NCBI RefSeq assembly: GCF_009295825.1
Contig: NZ_WHKF01000002.1
Location: forward strand, 124,001 to 188,000
Direction of reading: 5' to 3'
DNA: 64,000 bases
Origin: Marinifilum sp. N1E240
GTDB lineage: Bacteria; Bacteroidota; Bacteroidia; Bacteroidales; Marinifilaceae
Both the position numbers and the translations under genes were made by a program. The notes beneath the pieces are model-generated. The model had not been told where the DNA came from, ran no database searches, and was given only the letters and a program-made list of their open reading frames with translations. Positions 56,101-62,693 of the stretch are shown here, piece by piece; position 1 is the first letter of the stretch, and every line of letters starts with the position of its first letter.

Positions 56101-56242
56101 CAATGGTTGCAACTCGTACGGTGTAAGGAGGCATACTATCGCGTGGTAATGATGTGTAGAGAGCTAATCCTAATACCACTATCACTGCCAACAAAGTAAA
56201 AGTAATTCGACTTTTTTCTATTGCGAATTTTGTAAGATTCAT
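53129..56242 (-). CDS. RND efflux transporter permease (AcrB/HAE1 superfamily)
   Basis: 1037 residues, standard AcrB size, with 12 membrane segments in two halves. N-terminal MNLTKFAIEKSRITFTLLAVIVVLGLALYTSLPRDSMP, GLIISSLIPIVTIMTLMLMG, LAALIMALGMMVDNAIVVSES (the TM4 region with the proton-relay Asp residues) and TFTTSLGLLPLYLGGGLMWEPMAASI are typical. It is the inner-membrane pump, last gene of the operon after the adaptor and the TolC-type protein. The substrate cannot be told; the family includes both drug and lipid exporters. Confidence 0.94.
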   Translation of the reverse strand: MNLTKFAIEKSRITFTLLAVIVVLGLALYTSLPRDSMPPYTVRVATIVSSFPGAGPERVELLVTDKIEKKAQEIPEVKEINSTSRTGLSVVTVTLKDEVNPEELQAIWDKLRRKLDGLRDLPQGVVPDLDDDDIGVVYGIMVGLISDGYSYSEMKEFADDLRDALIKLDDAAKVELGGVQDERVFIEFDESQLKEYGLTSSMLQNTIASTNILDSGGEVDLESERIILEPTGNYESLEDIRNTLIPIGDGSQVVQLRDITNIRKGYIEPASSIVHVSGKQAISLSISLMDGANIIKLGEDVNKVIEDWNSRLPIGLEVKRLTSLDTYVDNSISNFIGNLIQSIAIVLVVMLIFLGLRTGLIISSLIPIVTIMTLMLMGLINMGLNQVTLAALIMALGMMVDNAIVVSESIMVKMEKGMNVKEAAVSSCSELIVPLLISTLTTSVAFLSFYLAESTMGDIVGPIFVVITLALVSSWIVSLTIITMLCFYFLKVKPKEEKKPGLMDKIFDQLKVYYKSVILAALNVKGYVIIGILLLFFISLKGFGLIPFIFFPDSDRNMITVDINLPLGTKIEQTENVVLQIEKYISDELLVTESRENGIVDWSSFVGQGPSSYDLGYSQDEANSGYAHILVNTSSFEENNEMVRLLDDFCFSNFPNADIKVSLLGQGGSGTPIEIKVSGNNPDILSKLSEQIKSKLSNVTGTKNVKDDWGPKTKKFVIDINQNNAQLAGITNQDIATSLKTVLDGFKTGEYREDDKNIPMLLRSFTSQDQSYETIETMNVFSQNSGKSVPLSQVASIVPQWQYAKIKRLDLARSINVSSELSEEGNASEIMSEVLPWLDEQTKKWPVGYTYELGGDDKNTAENMGAVIAYLPLSGFLILLLLVIQFNSFRKTIMVVSTIPLGVIGVVIGLIVLRSYFGFMAFLGVISLAGIVINNAIVLIDRIEIEINELKRTPQDAVIAACLQRFRPILLTTFTTSLGLLPLYLGGGLMWEPMAASIMIGLLFGTIITLVFIPALYSVFYKVNYKGYQFNESLLEE

Positions 56243-56266
56243 ATCTGTTGAATTAGGGAGTGAATA

Positions 56267-57349
56267 TTATTGAATGCTAACTTTTTGTCCGTCGAGTAAG
56301 GTTTGCAGACCTGCTGTTGCAACTAACTGTCCAGGCTTGAGTCCTTTAATTACTTCAAAACCAACAGGAGAAAGCTCTCCAATTTCAAAATGTTGTTTTT
56401 TAATGATTCCGATTTTTTCTGATTGCTTTTCAATTACAAATACAAAATTCCCTTTGCTATCTTCTCCTACAGCTGAAATTGGAACGATTAAACTTTCCTG
56501 ATTATCGGTTTTTGAAAATTTAAAAGTTACATGTGCCGCCATACCAGATTTTATGTTGGCAGTCTCTCCAGATAATTTAATACGAACAGGATAGGTTGCT
56601 GATCCTTCCAAAACAGAAGGTGAAATTTCATTTACGATTCCTTCATAAGCTTCTCCTTGCAGAGCTGGGAATTTAGCAACAACTTTCATGTTTTTATGGA
56701 CACGATTGATTACATTTTCCGGAAGTCCAAGACTAATCTCCATAAAGCTACCAGCATTTAGGACTGCAATTATTTGTCCTGCACTTACATTTTCATTGTT
56801 CTCTACATTTTTTGCTGCAATAACACCATCAGCTGGAGAATAAATGATTCCATAACCAACTTGTTTTTGTTGAATTTCAACACTTCTTTTAGCTGATTCA
56901 TAATTGGCTTCAGCGGTAGCAAAAGATGATTTTGCATTTTCGTAATCACTTAATGATGCACTTCCTTTCTCGAATAAAGTTTTTGTACGTTCAAGCGTTG
57001 AAGTTGCTGTATTTAAATTTGCTTTTGAACTGTTTAAGGATGAAAGTGATTGTTCCAGCGAAAGTTGAGCTTCTGAATTGTCAATTCTTGCTAACAGATC
57101 ACCTTTATGAACAGCTTGCCCGGTTGCAATATTTAGTGTAGTCAGAATACCGGTGGTTCTAAAACTAAGGTTGATCTCCTTATCGGATCTTGCCGTACCG
57201 TTAAATGATCTTACTTGACCAATTCCAGAATAATTAACAGCTTGATATTTTACAGGTCGATATTTTTCTGCTTTTTTTTGTTCTTTTTTGCCACATGAAG
57301 AAAGAATCAGAAGGGATAAGGCTATGGTAATTAAATATATGTGTTTCAT
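56267..57349 (-). CDS. RND efflux periplasmic adaptor (MFP) lipoprotein
   Basis: 360 residues. Signal peptide with lipobox LILSSCGKK (Cys19). Lipoyl-like half motifs (LTTLNIATGQAVHKGDLLARID and YGIIYSPADGVIAAKNVENNENVSAGQIIAVL) flank an alpha-hairpin (about 80-165), followed by beta-barrel and membrane-proximal domains. It links the permease to the TolC-like channel. It lies 24 bases before the permease gene and 20 bases after the TolC-type gene. Confidence 0.93.
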   Translation of the reverse strand: MKHIYLITIALSLLILSSCGKKEQKKAEKYRPVKYQAVNYSGIGQVRSFNGTARSDKEINLSFRTTGILTTLNIATGQAVHKGDLLARIDNSEAQLSLEQSLSSLNSSKANLNTATSTLERTKTLFEKGSASLSDYENAKSSFATAEANYESAKRSVEIQQKQVGYGIIYSPADGVIAAKNVENNENVSAGQIIAVLNAGSFMEISLGLPENVINRVHKNMKVVAKFPALQGEAYEGIVNEISPSVLEGSATYPVRIKLSGETANIKSGMAAHVTFKFSKTDNQESLIVPISAVGEDSKGNFVFVIEKQSEKIGIIKKQHFEIGELSPVGFEVIKGLKPGQLVATAGLQTLLDGQKVSIQ

Positions 57350-57369
57350 AATTGTCGGATGTTATATGC

Positions 57370-59736
57370 TTAATTAGTTGGTTTCAATAAATAGTTTTGC
57401 AGATTAGAAATAAAATTTTGATTGTCAACATCTGCATTTAAAAAGAAGTAGTAGGAAAGAATTCTTTCCATCTGTAATAGTGTTAGGTAGAAATTATACC
57501 CGGCACTTGCTTGTTGTTGCTGAGCTTGAAAATATGCTTGCTGAGCATCAATTAAACTGGTAATTCCTATGGCTCCGTTAGAGTATGATATTTGCATCAA
57601 TTCTAAACTTTCCTTAGCTGCTTCGGTCGATAGTTTCGACAATTCAATATTGGTGTATAAGCTTAATAAAGAGTAAACAATGTCATTTACATTTTGTCGA
57701 ATTATACTTTCGGTATTTTCTTTTCGTTTGAGAAGTTGATCTTTTTGGATAAAGGATTTTTGACGATTTAAATTTCTTTGATTTTTATTAAATATCGGAA
57801 GGCTTACCTGCAATCCTACATTGTAATAACCATCGGGTGGTGTAGCAAAACCTGTTGGATAGGAACTACCTTTTCCATCACGAGTAAATGTGTGATTGTA
57901 TCCACCTTGTAATGCAACAGTAGGAAGAAATTTACTTCGCTGATACAACTTTTGTGTACGCTCGCTTGCCGCAATATTGTATTGCAAAGATTTCAATTCA
58001 TGTGCATTTTCAATGGCAACTTTTTCAAGGTATCTTAGAAGTTTGCTTCTAAGTATTGGGTCGTCTATAAGTTGTATTAATCCTTTGTAATTAAACTCAT
58101 CCTTGACATTTTCATCTACCAAAGAATGTTTGATATCAATTTTATATTCGATAGGATTATTTAAGGTTTGATTTAAAGAATTTATACTTTGCTTAAAGTT
58201 TGTGAATGTACTTACAAGATTTTGGGTAGCAACAGCCAGTTCACTTTTCCATCTTAAAACATCCGATTTTCCTGTTTCACCTGCAGAATAATTTTGCTGC
58301 GCAATTTCATAATTCTTCCTGGTAACTCGAAGATTTTCATCATTAATCAAATAGTTGGCTTTGGCAATTAGGGAATTATAGAAAATGATACCCGCATCAA
58401 GTATCGCGTCTTTTTCAACTGCATTGTAATTTTCCTTACTAGCATTCTCCAATTCTTTCTGAATTTTAATATTGCCACTTGCTTGCTCCGAGAATAAAAC
58501 TTGTTCAACATTTATATTGCCACTCGTTGAAAATTCTGGATTAGAACCATTTGATACTTCAGCTAAATCAGGATCAATATGAGTTCCACTTACCGAAGTG
58601 GTTACATTTGGAAGATACTCGCTTTTAGCTAACTTAACTTCCTGTGTTGCTAGGCTTACATCTAATTTATCGGCTTTCAAATTGATATTTTCTTCCAATA
58701 ACTGATATATCACATCGTTAATGTAGTATTTCTTTTGAAATGGAATTTTATCTGCATCGCCAATAATATTGGTATTAATAAGAGAACTGTATTTTAATGG
58801 AAAATCAATACTAAAAGCAGTTTCAATATTTAGCAATAATTTAGTGTCAATATCTAAATATATAGGCAATTCAGATAAATTGCTTCCAGTTACAGCTGCT
58901 TCAATGTTTAGTGCAATTCTTCTAAAAAACTGATCTAAATTATTTACGGGTACTGAAGTTGCTAAGACTCCATATTCAGCAAATTTGTCATCAATAGACG
59001 AGAAAGAAGGAAGATTTTTATCGTTTATTTCTTGAATTAATTGTTTTTGGTCGTTTTGTGGAAGAAACATCCCTCCAGATACGTATACAGCATCAATTTC
59101 ATCCAACATGCCATTTACATCGCTAAGAGTTGTAATTGGTATGAGTTTGTAATCAGCATTAATATTATTGAAAATCTTATCTAAAGTTGAATTAACAGGG
59201 TAGATTTCTGTAAGATACTTGTCCACTATAATACCAATTCTTTTATATGGATACAGTTCTCGAAATTCTTTTAAATCTTTTTCGTAAGATTTAGGAGTAA
59301 GAATATAGGTAAGATTTGAAATCTCTGATGTTGTTTGGTTTTCAGGAAATGAGATGAAATCATCATTAATAACCCCGAAAAGAATAACAGGTTTGCTAAA
59401 CTCTTTGTTTTGTGCAATTACATAATTGTTGAGAGCCCCAAAAGAAAGTATCAAATCTACATTATTGTCATTTAATACAGTTTGAAAATTAGATTTGGCT
59501 TTATTCAAATCCAAATCATTTAGTAATAAGTTTTCTGAACTGAACACAATTTTAGCTTCCTGTGCAACTACTGACTTAATTTCACTTTTGAGACGTTCTA
59601 AAATGTGTTCTGTATCTGTAATATTTTTATCAGCTAGAATAGCGACTGAAAACTTCTTTGTGGATTGAGCATGGGCAATATTGAAGCCCATAACAATAAG
59701 AAACGCTAAAATTAGGTTTTTCATATAATGGTGCAT
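57370..59736 (-). CDS. Periplasmic-binding-protein / TolC outer-membrane channel fusion
   Basis: 788 residues, far longer than a TolC protein (about 430-500). A signal peptide (ending AHAQ) is followed by an ABC-type substrate-binding-like domain (about 25-330; TrpX/ABC_sub_bind-like: FSVAILADKNITDTEHILERLK, VDLILSFGALNNYVIAQNKEFSKPVILFGVIND, YKRIGIIVDKYLTEIYP, DAVYVSGGMFLP). The C-terminal part (about 355-780) is a complete outer-membrane efflux protein with two OEP repeats (SLATQEVKLAKSEYLPNVTTSVSG; YQRSKFLPTVALQGGYNHTF). The fusion would put a ligand-binding domain on the periplasmic end of the exit duct of an RND pump. Starts at 59736 and 59724 are both possible. Confidence 0.85.
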   Translation of the reverse strand: MHHYMKNLILAFLIVMGFNIAHAQSTKKFSVAILADKNITDTEHILERLKSEIKSVVAQEAKIVFSSENLLLNDLDLNKAKSNFQTVLNDNNVDLILSFGALNNYVIAQNKEFSKPVILFGVINDDFISFPENQTTSEISNLTYILTPKSYEKDLKEFRELYPYKRIGIIVDKYLTEIYPVNSTLDKIFNNINADYKLIPITTLSDVNGMLDEIDAVYVSGGMFLPQNDQKQLIQEINDKNLPSFSSIDDKFAEYGVLATSVPVNNLDQFFRRIALNIEAAVTGSNLSELPIYLDIDTKLLLNIETAFSIDFPLKYSSLINTNIIGDADKIPFQKKYYINDVIYQLLEENINLKADKLDVSLATQEVKLAKSEYLPNVTTSVSGTHIDPDLAEVSNGSNPEFSTSGNINVEQVLFSEQASGNIKIQKELENASKENYNAVEKDAILDAGIIFYNSLIAKANYLINDENLRVTRKNYEIAQQNYSAGETGKSDVLRWKSELAVATQNLVSTFTNFKQSINSLNQTLNNPIEYKIDIKHSLVDENVKDEFNYKGLIQLIDDPILRSKLLRYLEKVAIENAHELKSLQYNIAASERTQKLYQRSKFLPTVALQGGYNHTFTRDGKGSSYPTGFATPPDGYYNVGLQVSLPIFNKNQRNLNRQKSFIQKDQLLKRKENTESIIRQNVNDIVYSLLSLYTNIELSKLSTEAAKESLELMQISYSNGAIGITSLIDAQQAYFQAQQQQASAGYNFYLTLLQMERILSYYFFLNADVDNQNFISNLQNYLLKPTN

Positions 59737-59836
59737 TGTTGATTTTAAATTTATATCAAGATATTAAAAATAGGCGAAATTATTAGAAAATATCATGACT
59801 TCAGATAAAGAAGAGTAAATTGTTAAAATTAATTTT
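59737..59836. other. Divergent region between the efflux operon and pheA leader
   Basis: One hundred AT-rich bases that must contain the efflux-operon promoter on the minus strand. No convincing TAnnTTTG pair is seen for it; TATCTTGA (minus strand) is the nearest match. Confidence 0.35.
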
Positions 59837-59844
59837 TACCTTTG
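59837..59844 (+). promoter_or_regulatory. -7 box of the pheA leader promoter
   Basis: TACCTTTG is a perfect TAnnTTTG, 21 bases before the first leader-peptide ATG. The nearest upstream TTG (59820-59822) is only 14 bases away, so the -33 element is uncertain. Confidence 0.6.
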
Positions 59845-59865
59845 AGATAGTTTAAACAAGTAATA

Positions 59866-59913
59866 ATGATAAATAATACTCATACAAAACGATTTTTCTT
59901 TTTTAGCATGTAA
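59866..59913 (+). CDS. Phenylalanine leader peptide 1
   Basis: A 15-codon frame, MINNTHTKRFFFFSM, with four consecutive Phe codons (59893-59904). It is the sensor of the first attenuator. CATACAAAAC (59881-59890), just before the Phe codons, pairs perfectly with GTTTTGTATG (59925-59934) as the 1:2 hairpin. AAAAGGTTT (59920-59928) can instead pair with GAGCCTTTT (59951-59959), the 5' arm of the terminator, as the 2:3 antiterminator. A ribosome stalled at Phe masks region 1 and favours the antiterminator. Short, no Shine-Dalgarno, but the structure is very specific. Confidence 0.88.
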   Translation: MINNTHTKRFFFFSM

Positions 59914-59950
59914 TGTTAGAAAAGGTTTTGTATGTGATAAAATATCTACT

Positions 59951-59977
59951 GAGCCTTTTATGAAGGCTCTTTTTTTT
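59951..59977 (+). terminator. First pheA attenuator terminator
   Basis: GAGCCTT (59951-59957) pairs with AAGGCTC (59963-59969) around 5 bases, followed by eight Ts (59970-59977). It is the 3:4 hairpin of the first attenuator. Confidence 0.9.
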
Positions 59978-59983
59978 GATGAT

Positions 59984-60064
59984 ATGCAAACCGTATTTTT
60001 CCATAGCTTCTTTTTTAGCTTTTTCTTTTTTGGTAACGAGAAGGACAGGATTCTAGCGGTATAA
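59984..60064 (+). CDS. Phenylalanine leader peptide 2
   Basis: A 26-codon frame starting MQTV and continuing FFHSFFFSFFFFG: nine Phe codons in the first sixteen (59996-60031), ending NEKDRILAV and TAA at 60062-60064. It lies only 6 bases after the T-run of the first terminator. The codons after the Phe run contain ACAGGATTCT (60045-60054), which pairs over ten positions (one G-T) with AGAGTCCTGT (60084-60093), the 5' arm of the second terminator. A ribosome stalled in the Phe run leaves this antiterminator free; one that reaches the stop codon covers it. An overlapping frame from 59979 lacks the Phe run and is less likely. Confidence 0.88.
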   Translation: MQTVFFHSFFFSFFFFGNEKDRILAV

Positions 60065-60085
60065 ATTTTTAAATATACAATAAAG

Positions 60086-60114
60086 AGTCCTGTTTTTAAC
60101 AGGACTTTTTTTTT
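60086..60114 (+). terminator. Second pheA attenuator terminator
   Basis: AGTCCTGTT (60086-60094) pairs perfectly with AACAGGACT (60098-60106) around TTT, with nine Ts (60106-60114). It lies 31 bases before the pheA ATG. Confidence 0.9.
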
Positions 60115-60145
60115 GAAAAAAAAATCTAACGAAATCAATATAACC

Positions 60146-60985
60146 ATGGACAAAAGAAGAATTGTAATTCAAGGAGTAGAAGGTTGCTTTCACCATATTG
60201 CGGCAAATGCTTATTATGGTGAAGATGTTGAAATAATTCCAGCTGAGAATTTTGCCAAATTGGTAGATTTAGTGCAAGATGAAAATGTTTGCGATGGTGG
60301 TATTATGGCAATAGAAAATTCCATCGCAGGAAGTATTTTACAGAATTATGGATTATTACAAGATTCAGGTTTGGTAATAGAAGGTGAGATTTATCTTCGT
60401 ATCAAGCAGAATTTAATGGTTTTACCGGGTCAGAAAATTGAAGATCTAACAGAGGTTCATTCTCACCCAATGGCAATTAATCAATGTAGAGCTTTCTTTC
60501 GTGAATATCCTAATATTAAGTTGGTTGAAACTGAGGATACTGCAATAAGTGCTAGAAATATTAGCGAAAATGGTTTGAAAGGAATTGGAGCCATAGCTGG
60601 CGACTTGCCTGCTGAGTTATATGGATTGCAAATAATTGCTCATGAAATTGAGAGCATAAAGAATAATCAGACACGTTTTTTTCTTTTAAAACGTAGCCAG
60701 GATGTAAAACCCAATGGTGGTTTTACAAAAGCGTCACTTTATTTTAGTACCAGCCACAAACCAGGAAGTTTATCACATATTTTGGATTGTTTTGCAAAAG
60801 AGAAAATAAACTTATCTAAGATACAATCGCTACCTATTCCAGGAGTAAATTGGGAATATTTTTTTCATGTAGATTTAGAATTTGAGTTACCAAGTCAATT
60901 TAAAAATGTAATGAATAAAATATCAGAATCAGCTAAGGAAATGACAATATTGGGAACTTACAATAAGGGTTTAATGATTCGATAA
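60146..60985 (+). CDS. pheA: Prephenate dehydratase
   Basis: 279 residues from the ATG at 60146 (MDKRRIVIQGVEGCFHH); an in-frame TTG at 60113 lies in the terminator T-run and is rejected. It converts prephenate to phenylpyruvate in Phe synthesis. The catalytic region GGIMAIENSIAGSILQNYGLL, the Thr-Arg-Phe motif NNQTRFFLLKR (about 192-202) and a C-terminal ACT domain (about 210-279; SLYFSTSHKPGSLSHILDCF) for Phe feedback are present. There is no chorismate mutase domain, as usual in Bacteroidota. Its expression is predicted to depend on two attenuators in series. It ends 1 base from the convergent phhB. Confidence 0.95.
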   Translation: MDKRRIVIQGVEGCFHHIAANAYYGEDVEIIPAENFAKLVDLVQDENVCDGGIMAIENSIAGSILQNYGLLQDSGLVIEGEIYLRIKQNLMVLPGQKIEDLTEVHSHPMAINQCRAFFREYPNIKLVETEDTAISARNISENGLKGIGAIAGDLPAELYGLQIIAHEIESIKNNQTRFFLLKRSQDVKPNGGFTKASLYFSTSHKPGSLSHILDCFAKEKINLSKIQSLPIPGVNWEYFFHVDLEFELPSQFKNVMNKISESAKEMTILGTYNKGLMIR

Positions 60986-60986
60986 T

Positions 60987-61250
60987 CTAATTCATTGAAT
61001 CAAAAATTTTATCAATCTGCATGGCTAAAGAAATATCCTTTTTCGTGATTCTTCTTTTGGAATGTGTGGTTAGCGTAATCCGAACATTTTTGTATTTATA
61101 AAGCTTTATGTCTGGATGATGATCAGCTTTTTCTGCGTCGTTGGCAATTAAATTGATAAAATTAACAGCTTCAACAAAATTGGTTAAAATATAATTTTTA
61201 ACCAATTTGCTGTCTATTTCACTCCAACCTTGTTCTAATAGTATATTCAT
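60987..61250 (-). CDS. phhB: 4a-hydroxytetrahydrobiopterin dehydratase
   Basis: 87 residues, a pterin-4a-carbinolamine dehydratase. The family motif is seen: FVEAVNFINLIANDAEKADHHPDIKLYKYKNVRITLTTH with the catalytic HHPD. It recycles the pterin cofactor of Phe hydroxylase, or has a separate role when no hydroxylase is present; none was seen here. It is convergent with pheA with a single base between the stops. Confidence 0.92.
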   Translation of the reverse strand: MNILLEQGWSEIDSKLVKNYILTNFVEAVNFINLIANDAEKADHHPDIKLYKYKNVRITLTTHSKRRITKKDISLAMQIDKIFDSMN

Positions 61251-61310
61251 TCTCTTTTATTTTTTATATTAAAGTTAAGGAAAGAAAAGCGAAAAGTAAA
61301 TAATAAAGAA

Positions 61311-61332
61311 GGGGCAACAATTATGTTGCCCC
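61311..61332 (-). terminator. Terminator after the metalloprotease-like gene
   Basis: GGGGCAACA (61311-61319) pairs perfectly with TGTTGCCCC (61324-61332); on the minus strand a TTCTTTATTATTT run follows. It is 46 bases beyond the stop. Confidence 0.65.
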
Positions 61333-61378
61333 GGGGTGAAATTTCCAAAACTAGAAGTGAATTCAGGATGGAAAAATC

Positions 61379-62344
61379 TTATAATGCAATTTCTCTATCA
61401 AGTTCTTCTCCCATAATTTTTGCACCGCTATACAGTACCGATCTTTCTTCAGCTTCCATAAAAACATCAAAAGGAAGAGATAGGTTGTAGGCAGATTGTA
61501 CAATTAAGGCAATGTCGTCTTTAGCGCCTAATTGATTTCTCCAATTTATATCAGTCTCGTCAAGTAAGTACGCATAAACTGGACCAGAATAGTAGGCAAA
61601 ACAATTAACAAATGATGGGGAGTTCCATAGACCATCTAATTTGCGTTGTAAATGTTCCTTGAAATTTGTTTTGGTACGGCAAATTTTATTTGCAGTATAT
61701 TCCGCCATTCCTTCATGAATCTCGAATCGATTTTCGCAACCGTTGCAATTGGAAAAAATAGCTCTTCTGTATTTTCTAAAACAAATTGCATCAACAATTG
61801 CTTGTTTGCGATTGTCACCTTCCGATTCCAAAGCTAAATTAAGTGCTCTCCATTCCAGTTTCAACCATACTCTTGCTTCCATTTCATCCATATGGTTGTT
61901 TTGATATGGCATTGGTTTCAGCTCAAGCTGAGGCTGTAAACAATGAAAAGCTTCGTGAAGTATGATACACTGTCTTTCAATCTTATCTTCAGGAAGTGGC
62001 AGAGGAATCAAAGCCCAGTTTCTTTTTCCAATTTTAACAGGTCCTTTTTTTACTTGAATAAATTCAGGAAGTTCACCTTTGAAAATATCTTTATCCATTT
62101 CAAGTTTTAAAGAAGTTGAATTTTTGTTTGAATAGATAATTCCATTTAATTCATCAACAAAAAGTATTGGAACATCCAAACTACATCCCCAAAGTAGTCC
62201 GTTGTCATTATTACAAATTTCTGTGGTTTCGTCCAATATTTTTTTAATCTCATCGGATGTATAGATCTGATTTGCTCCGATGGACATTTGAAAACTCGCT
62301 ATTATTACAGAGAGTATCATCAGCAAATTTTTTGTGGTCTTCAT
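61379..62344 (-). CDS. Exported HExxH zinc-metalloprotease-like protein
   Basis: 321 residues with a signal peptide (1-23, ending SIGA). The zinc site HEAFH lies at residues 130-134 inside IILHEAFHCLQPQ, and HMDEMEARVWLKLEWRAL (about 151-168) supplies an acidic third ligand. Residues about 205-230 contain several cysteines (CFRKYRRAIFSNCNGCENRF), perhaps a structural site or disulfides. The family is not recognised beyond the gluzincin-like layout. The substrate is unknown. Transcribed alone. Confidence 0.75.
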   Translation of the reverse strand: MKTTKNLLMILSVIIASFQMSIGANQIYTSDEIKKILDETTEICNNDNGLLWGCSLDVPILFVDELNGIIYSNKNSTSLKLEMDKDIFKGELPEFIQVKKGPVKIGKRNWALIPLPLPEDKIERQCIILHEAFHCLQPQLELKPMPYQNNHMDEMEARVWLKLEWRALNLALESEGDNRKQAIVDAICFRKYRRAIFSNCNGCENRFEIHEGMAEYTANKICRTKTNFKEHLQRKLDGLWNSPSFVNCFAYYSGPVYAYLLDETDINWRNQLGAKDDIALIVQSAYNLSLPFDVFMEAEERSVLYSGAKIMGEELDREIAL

Positions 62345-62693
62345 CTCGTTTTGGTTATTAATTCAATTCGTTACACGTATCTGTGATTATTATCACTTGT
62401 TTGTAATATTGTTAGTAGGTTCAATGGTTATTGATCAGTTTTCATGCCAATAAGTGCAATGTGTTAATTAAGAGGAGCTTAGTAGGATGGCGGGTTGGAT
62501 GTTTGATATTTTTATTGTTGTGTATCGTACAGTTTGTGTTCGCTTGTGAACATGAGTAGCAATCTGTAATTGAAAAGTATGAAATATTGCAAGAATTCAG
62601 ATTATTCAGTATCTTAAAATATATTCATTATTAAATATGATGAATATTCGAAATGATGATATCTAAATTTAATAAACTATACATTGTAAAGAA
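62345..62693. other. Intergenic region upstream of the antiporter
   Basis: 349 AT-rich bases between divergent genes. The only small frame, 20 codons from 62487 (MAGWMFDIFIVVYRT), has a GAGGAG-like sequence upstream but no other support. No strong repeat or RNA gene was seen. Confidence 0.4.

Noticed and set aside
59979-60056. Alternative frame for the second Phe leader (starting MICKPY)
   Set aside because: It has few Phe codons and no relation to the antiterminator; the frame from 59984 has nine Phe codons.
60113-60145. N-terminal extension of pheA from a TTG
   Set aside because: The TTG is the end of the terminator T-run; the ATG at 60146 starts the conserved sequence.
59836-60153. 105-residue minus-strand ORF across the pheA leader
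   Set aside because: Lys-rich only because it is antisense to the T-runs and Phe codons; the attenuator explains the region.
62487-62549. 20-codon ORF with a GAGGAG-like upstream sequence
   Set aside because: No conservation evidence, no terminator or codon run; chance occurrence is likely.
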